From: UBA1765 sp045615885
GTDB lineage: Bacteria; Fibrobacterota; Fibrobacteria; Fibrobacterales; Fibrobacteraceae
DNA: 64,000 bases
NCBI GenBank assembly: GCA_045615885.1
Contig: JAZLFR010000057.1
Location: 1 to 64,000 of the forward strand
Direction: 5' to 3'
Shown here: positions 60,835 to 64,000 of the stretch, piece by piece
Layout: every line of letters starts with the position of its first letter
Position numbering within the stretch: the stretch's first letter is position 1
Translations under genes and position numbers: made by a program
The notes under the pieces: generated by a model
Told to the model about the DNA's origin: nothing
The model's input: only the letters and a program-made list of their open reading frames with translations
The model's database searches: none

Positions 60835-61854
60835 TTAGACTAAATGGTCGCAGAGGAACTTGTTGGCTTCCTTGTTTGCTGCCGGGGAGTATTCCCTGTA
60901 AAGTTCAAGGACAGTCTTGAGCTGCTTTTTGCCCGGTTCAACGTGCTTGGCAAAACGTTCAATGCCCTTGACCTTGGAAAGGAAGCAGTAGGCACCCATA
61001 GCCTGGCACAGGCGCTGGATTGAAGCTGCCAGGAATGAAATCCAAAGTTCTTCATCTGTAAAGCCTGCCGTGCCCGGGAAGTTTTTAGCCCACTTCTTGA
61101 AGAAGTCCTGAACCAAATCGACAGGCATCAGCACATACGGATCCCACAAGAGGGAAGCAAGGTCGTAATACTGCGAGCCGCGACGGAGCCCCTGGAAGTC
61201 GATGATGCCGACGGAAGAATCGTCGAGGACCATGATGTTTTCGGACTGGAAGTCACGATGCATAAGAACGCGCGGCTGCATATCTACAGCGCATGCGATA
61301 GAGGCAAAGGCGCTCTTTACGCATTCAGGGATTTCTGCAAGGCCCAAATGCTTTTGCAAATAGTTTTCTGTAAAGTAGTCTGTTTCCCACTTGAGCTGCG
61401 CATAGTCAAACTTGCGCGCGCCAATTTCCGGGTAGCTCATGAACACGGACTGCGAAGCAACCTGCATCTTGATGAGTTCTTCAATCACTTCGTCATAAAG
61501 GATTGTTGCGGCAGCGCGGCGGCTCCCTTCCATCGGGAACACTTCGTCATGCAGGGAGTGCGTACCGAAATCTTCAATCACAAGCTGTGCGCTGGCTTCA
61601 TCTTTGAAATAAATCTGCGGAACATGAACGCCGACGCCCTTCAGAATGCCGCTGAAATGGGCGTAGTTCCTGAAGTCTTCATTTGCGCTTGCATTGGTCT
61701 GCACAACAACGTTCTTGCCGCCTTCGACAACACGGTAGTAGCCGCGGCCAGAGCCGGCAGAACCGGCGACATCGACGGAAGCGTTAGGGGTGAAACCGCG
61801 AGAAGAAAGATGGCTTTTGACAGCCTGCGAAAAAAGTTCAGTATCTTTAAGCAT
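60835..61854 (-). CDS. APH-fold kinase, AmgK-like
   Basis: A 339-residue member of the aminoglycoside phosphotransferase superfamily. The catalytic loop is LMHRDFQSENIM (Asp near 210) and the metal motif is IIDFQGLRRGSQYYDLASLLWDPY, whose FQ-x-x-x-x-G-x-x-YDL-x-SLL pattern resembles AmgK, the anomeric N-acetylmuramate/N-acetylglucosamine kinase of cell-wall recycling. The Gly-rich loop is SAGSGRGYYRV. A role in sugar phosphorylation fits the Mur ligase at the head of the operon better than antibiotic resistance does. The start at 61854 avoids overlap with the FISUC gene. Confidence 0.75.
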   Translation of the reverse strand: MLKDTELFSQAVKSHLSSRGFTPNASVDVAGSAGSGRGYYRVVEGGKNVVVQTNASANEDFRNYAHFSGILKGVGVHVPQIYFKDEASAQLVIEDFGTHSLHDEVFPMEGSRRAAATILYDEVIEELIKMQVASQSVFMSYPEIGARKFDYAQLKWETDYFTENYLQKHLGLAEIPECVKSAFASIACAVDMQPRVLMHRDFQSENIMVLDDSSVGIIDFQGLRRGSQYYDLASLLWDPYVLMPVDLVQDFFKKWAKNFPGTAGFTDEELWISFLAASIQRLCQAMGAYCFLSKVKGIERFAKHVEPGKKQLKTVLELYREYSPAANKEANKFLCDHLV

Positions 61855-61871
61855 GGCTTGAATATACAATT

Positions 61872-62438
61872 TTATTTGACGCAACGCACGGAAGCTGCGT
61901 AAACTTTGAGTTGCTTTGTATAGCTAAAGCCCATGGATTTCGAGGTCATGTACCACAAATAGGCCTTATCTTCGCTTTCTTCCTCGTCGCTCCAGAAAAA
62001 AGCGAACTTGCTGATGTTGCCATAAGTGCCATCGTCAAAGCGGTTGCCGGCCGGCATGGCGCCAAAGCCGAGCGTATCGTTGCCATCGGTGCCGCCGGAC
62101 CAGCCATAAGACGCCTTCAAGAGGTAAGCCGCATTATAGTCGGCGCCAGCTGCAGTCCAAAGGGATTCGTAGTCTTCGTGAGTCGGCAAACGGAAACCTG
62201 CGGGGCAAGCCTTTTTAGCGGCTTCCCAAGTGTAGAGGCGACCATAGATTTGGCACTGGTCGTCACTATCTTTGTAGCAGTAGCTGCCCTCGCTTTTGTA
62301 GTTCAGGTTGTCGGCGAGCCATTCGTGACCATTGATTTTTACGGTGCGATACTTTTGCTTGTCGCGCTTGTCTTTGATGCCGTTCTGGGCAGCAAGAACA
62401 AATGACGCAAGAAGAAAGATGGAGAGAAGGAATTTCAT
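61872..62438 (-). CDS. Secreted FISUC-domain protein
   Basis: 188 residues. Signal peptide 1-16 (ends VLAA), with no lipobox Cys, so it is secreted rather than lipidated. The rest is a single FISUC (TIGR02145) domain: WLADNLNYKSEGSYCYKD, CQIYGRLYTWEAAKKACPAGFRLPTHEDYE (in two parts) and the C-terminal AASVRCVK. It is shorter than the copy at 3.5 kb and lacks YwqK repeats. It lies between the deaminase and the kinase in the same operon. Confidence 0.85.
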   Translation of the reverse strand: MKFLLSIFLLASFVLAAQNGIKDKRDKQKYRTVKINGHEWLADNLNYKSEGSYCYKDSDDQCQIYGRLYTWEAAKKACPAGFRLPTHEDYESLWTAAGADYNAAYLLKASYGWSGGTDGNDTLGFGAMPAGNRFDDGTYGNISKFAFFWSDEEESEDKAYLWYMTSKSMGFSYTKQLKVYAASVRCVK

Positions 62439-62459
62439 GATATAGACGGAATCACATTT

Positions 62460-63701
62460 TTAATTCATGAACTTTTTGGCCGTGAACTTGGCCTGTTCCA
62501 GAATATCTTCTTGGCCAGGCACATAGCCGTTTTCCATGATGAACTTGCCGTTGCACATCACATGCTTTATGGAGCGCGAATCAGCCGAATATACCCAGTT
62601 CGAAACCAAGTGGTAATTTGGAATCAGGCGTTCGTTGTTCATGTCAACGAGCAGGCAATCTGCCAAGCGGCCTTCGGCGATTTCGCCAGCGTCAATGCCG
62701 TATGCAAGCGCACCGTTGCGCGTTGCAATCTTCAAAGCCTCCCCTGCCGGGAGATTTTCAGGATTTTCACGTTTTGCAAGAAGTGCCGCATACTTTACTT
62801 CTTCATGCATGTCGAGGTTGTTGTTCGAAGACGCGCCATCTGTACCGAGCGCAACATGGGCCCCAGCCTTGAGCAATTTTTCCATCGGGAATATGCCACT
62901 TGCGAGCTTTAAATTGGAGCACGGATTATGCACTATCGAGGATCCAGATTCAGCAAGCAAGGCTACATCTTCGTCGGTCAAGTGCACGCAATGCGCGGCC
63001 ACGAAATTCGGGCCTAGCACACCGAGGTCGGCGAGAAGTTTGACCGGGGTCTTGCCAGAACGAGCAAGGCAGTCTTTGACTTCTCCTTCGGTTTCTGCCA
63101 GGTGCGTATGCAATATGAGGCCTTCGCTTTTTGCAAATTCTGCACAACGTTTGTACATGGCGTCGCCACAAGTGTAAATGGCATGCGGCATTACAGAAAC
63201 CTGCACAAGATTAGTCACCAAAAGGCGTTCTTTGAGGGCCTTGAAATGCTCATCAATGTGGGCAGGGGTATCCAAGTTTTCGGCAATGGTCGCACCGATG
63301 TTTGCGCGAATGCCCATTTCGTTCGCCGCATGTGCAGTCTGTTCGCGATGCCAGTACATGTCAGCAAAGAACACCGTGCCGGAACGAATCATTTCGAGTA
63401 TGGCAAGGCGCGCGCCAACATAGATGTCTTCTGCGGTGAGCTTGCCTTCGGCTGGCCAAATGTATTCCGAGAGCCACTTGAAAAGCGGCATGTCGTCGGC
63501 ATAGCCGCGAAGGAGCGTCATGGCGGCATGCGTATGCGCGTTGTAGAACGGCGGCAGCACCGCAAGGCCTGTGCAATCGACGACCTTGGCGTCGGCTGCA
63601 GCGATCGTATTTGCCGCAGCAATCGTCTTGAACTTGTTGCCTTCTATGAGGATATCGCACTGTCTGGAATCGTGCAAGACGTTTTTTAAAAGAGTGTTCA
63701 T
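62460..63701 (-). CDS. Amidohydrolase, 5'-methylthioadenosine/S-adenosylhomocysteine deaminase-like
   Basis: A 413-residue metal-dependent deaminase of the TrzN/MtaD family. NAHTHAAMTLLRGYADDMPL gives the HxH metal pair (H56, H58), TCGDAM and LHTHLAET the third and fourth ligands' region, AAHCVHL another His, and LGTDGASSNNNLDMHEEVKYAALL the Asp and the family-specific NNLDM motif. WLSEYIWPAE near the N-terminus is typical of MtaD/SsnA enzymes. The exact substrate (MTA, SAH or a guanine-type base) cannot be told. It follows the Mur ligase gene by nine bases. Confidence 0.85.
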   Translation of the reverse strand: MNTLLKNVLHDSRQCDILIEGNKFKTIAAANTIAAADAKVVDCTGLAVLPPFYNAHTHAAMTLLRGYADDMPLFKWLSEYIWPAEGKLTAEDIYVGARLAILEMIRSGTVFFADMYWHREQTAHAANEMGIRANIGATIAENLDTPAHIDEHFKALKERLLVTNLVQVSVMPHAIYTCGDAMYKRCAEFAKSEGLILHTHLAETEGEVKDCLARSGKTPVKLLADLGVLGPNFVAAHCVHLTDEDVALLAESGSSIVHNPCSNLKLASGIFPMEKLLKAGAHVALGTDGASSNNNLDMHEEVKYAALLAKRENPENLPAGEALKIATRNGALAYGIDAGEIAEGRLADCLLVDMNNERLIPNYHLVSNWVYSADSRSIKHVMCNGKFIMENGYVPGQEDILEQAKFTAKKFMN

Positions 63702-63710
63702 AAAAGGCTC

Positions 63711-64000
63711 TTACTTTTTCAACAGCTCGGCAACGCTCTCTGCAAATTCAGAAAGCTTAGGATCGCGACCACCCATAAGCAAAATCGTATCGCCAGGCTT
63801 AGCCTCGCATACAACGGCCTTAGCGAAGTCATCGCGATTTTCAATATATATTGCGTCTGTGCCGAGCTTTTTCATGTCATCTACAAGGTCGCCTGCAGAA
63901 ATGTCACGGGTTACAGTGCCGCCGGCATAGTAGATTTGACTCAAATACATTTTGTCGTTTTCGCGAATTGCAGAATGCATTGCCTCTACGAGGTCTTTAC
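63711..64000 (-). CDS. Mur ligase family protein, C-terminal end (partial)
   Basis: The 5' part lies outside the window; about 96 C-terminal residues are seen. IYYAGGTVTRDISAGDLVDD, then PGDTILLMGGRDPKLSEFAESV match the C-terminal ligase domain of UDP-N-acetylmuramate ligases (MurC or the recycling ligase Mpl). The frame is open to the window edge. It is the first known gene of the operon that ends in the AmgK-like kinase, so a peptidoglycan-recycling theme is possible. Confidence 0.7.
   Translation of the reverse strand, partial: KDLVEAMHSAIRENDKMYLSQIYYAGGTVTRDISAGDLVDDMKKLGTDAIYIENRDDFAKAVVCEAKPGDTILLMGGRDPKLSEFAESVAELLKK

Noticed and set aside
60835..61854. Aminoglycoside resistance gene
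   Set aside because: The APH fold is shared with many metabolic kinases; the motif pattern resembles AmgK and the operon partners point to the envelope.

Overview
The window comes from a Fibrobacter-type genome (phylum Fibrobacterota, close to F. succinogenes). The evidence is two secreted proteins with the Fibrobacter paralogous FISUC domain, a TIGR02147-type regulator, Ser/Asp-rich lipoprotein linkers, two GH5 cellulases and a large modular pectate lyase. No rRNA is present. There are three tRNAs: Lys-CTT, Pro-TGG and Pro-GGG.

Layout. 1-19.4 kb is housekeeping: a penicillin-binding transpeptidase, oligoribonuclease and BrkB/YihY membrane protein; a FISUC lipoprotein; prepilin peptidase; a NUDIX/DUF218/RimI/TsaB operon; D-Ala-D-Ala ligase; two EamA transporters; a citramalate synthase-histidinol dehydrogenase pair; a CsoR-CopA copper operon; and a phosphopantetheinyl transferase. 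19.4-33.6 kb is a complex I operon, nuoB to nuoN, on the minus strand. Its stop and start codons mostly overlap by one base or by four. It has no nuoA, a short NuoG, a NuoE with a fused fibronectin-III-like tail and a NuoH with an extra internal segment. 33.8-37.5 kb holds a GH5 lipoprotein cellulase, a small lipoprotein and an Rpn-family nuclease. 37.7-48.5 kb is a type I-C CRISPR-Cas locus with cas3-5-8c-7-4-1-2 on the minus strand, followed by a 42-repeat array. The old end of the array abuts a decayed DUF4160 gene. 48.7-55.2 kb is accessory: an AAA ATPase with paired palindromes, decayed copies of the same cassette, a regulator-lipoprotein-GH5 operon and a broken second Rpn copy. 55.3-64 kb holds a UDG-like protein, CoaBC, a 1,038-residue pectate lyase, and an operon made of a partial Mur ligase, an MTA/SAH-type deaminase, a FISUC protein and an AmgK-like kinase.

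Together the genes describe an anaerobic plant-fibre degrader. Secreted cellulases and pectate lyase release sugars, and complex I couples NADH oxidation to quinone reduction (probably toward fumarate respiration). The most unusual structures are non-coding or decayed: a mosaic intergenic repeat family at four loci, the ATPase cassette with matched palindromic flanks present intact and in two stages of decay, a CopZ-like domain fused in frame to CopA behind its own internal ribosome binding site, and a gene fragment welded to the trailer end of the CRISPR array.
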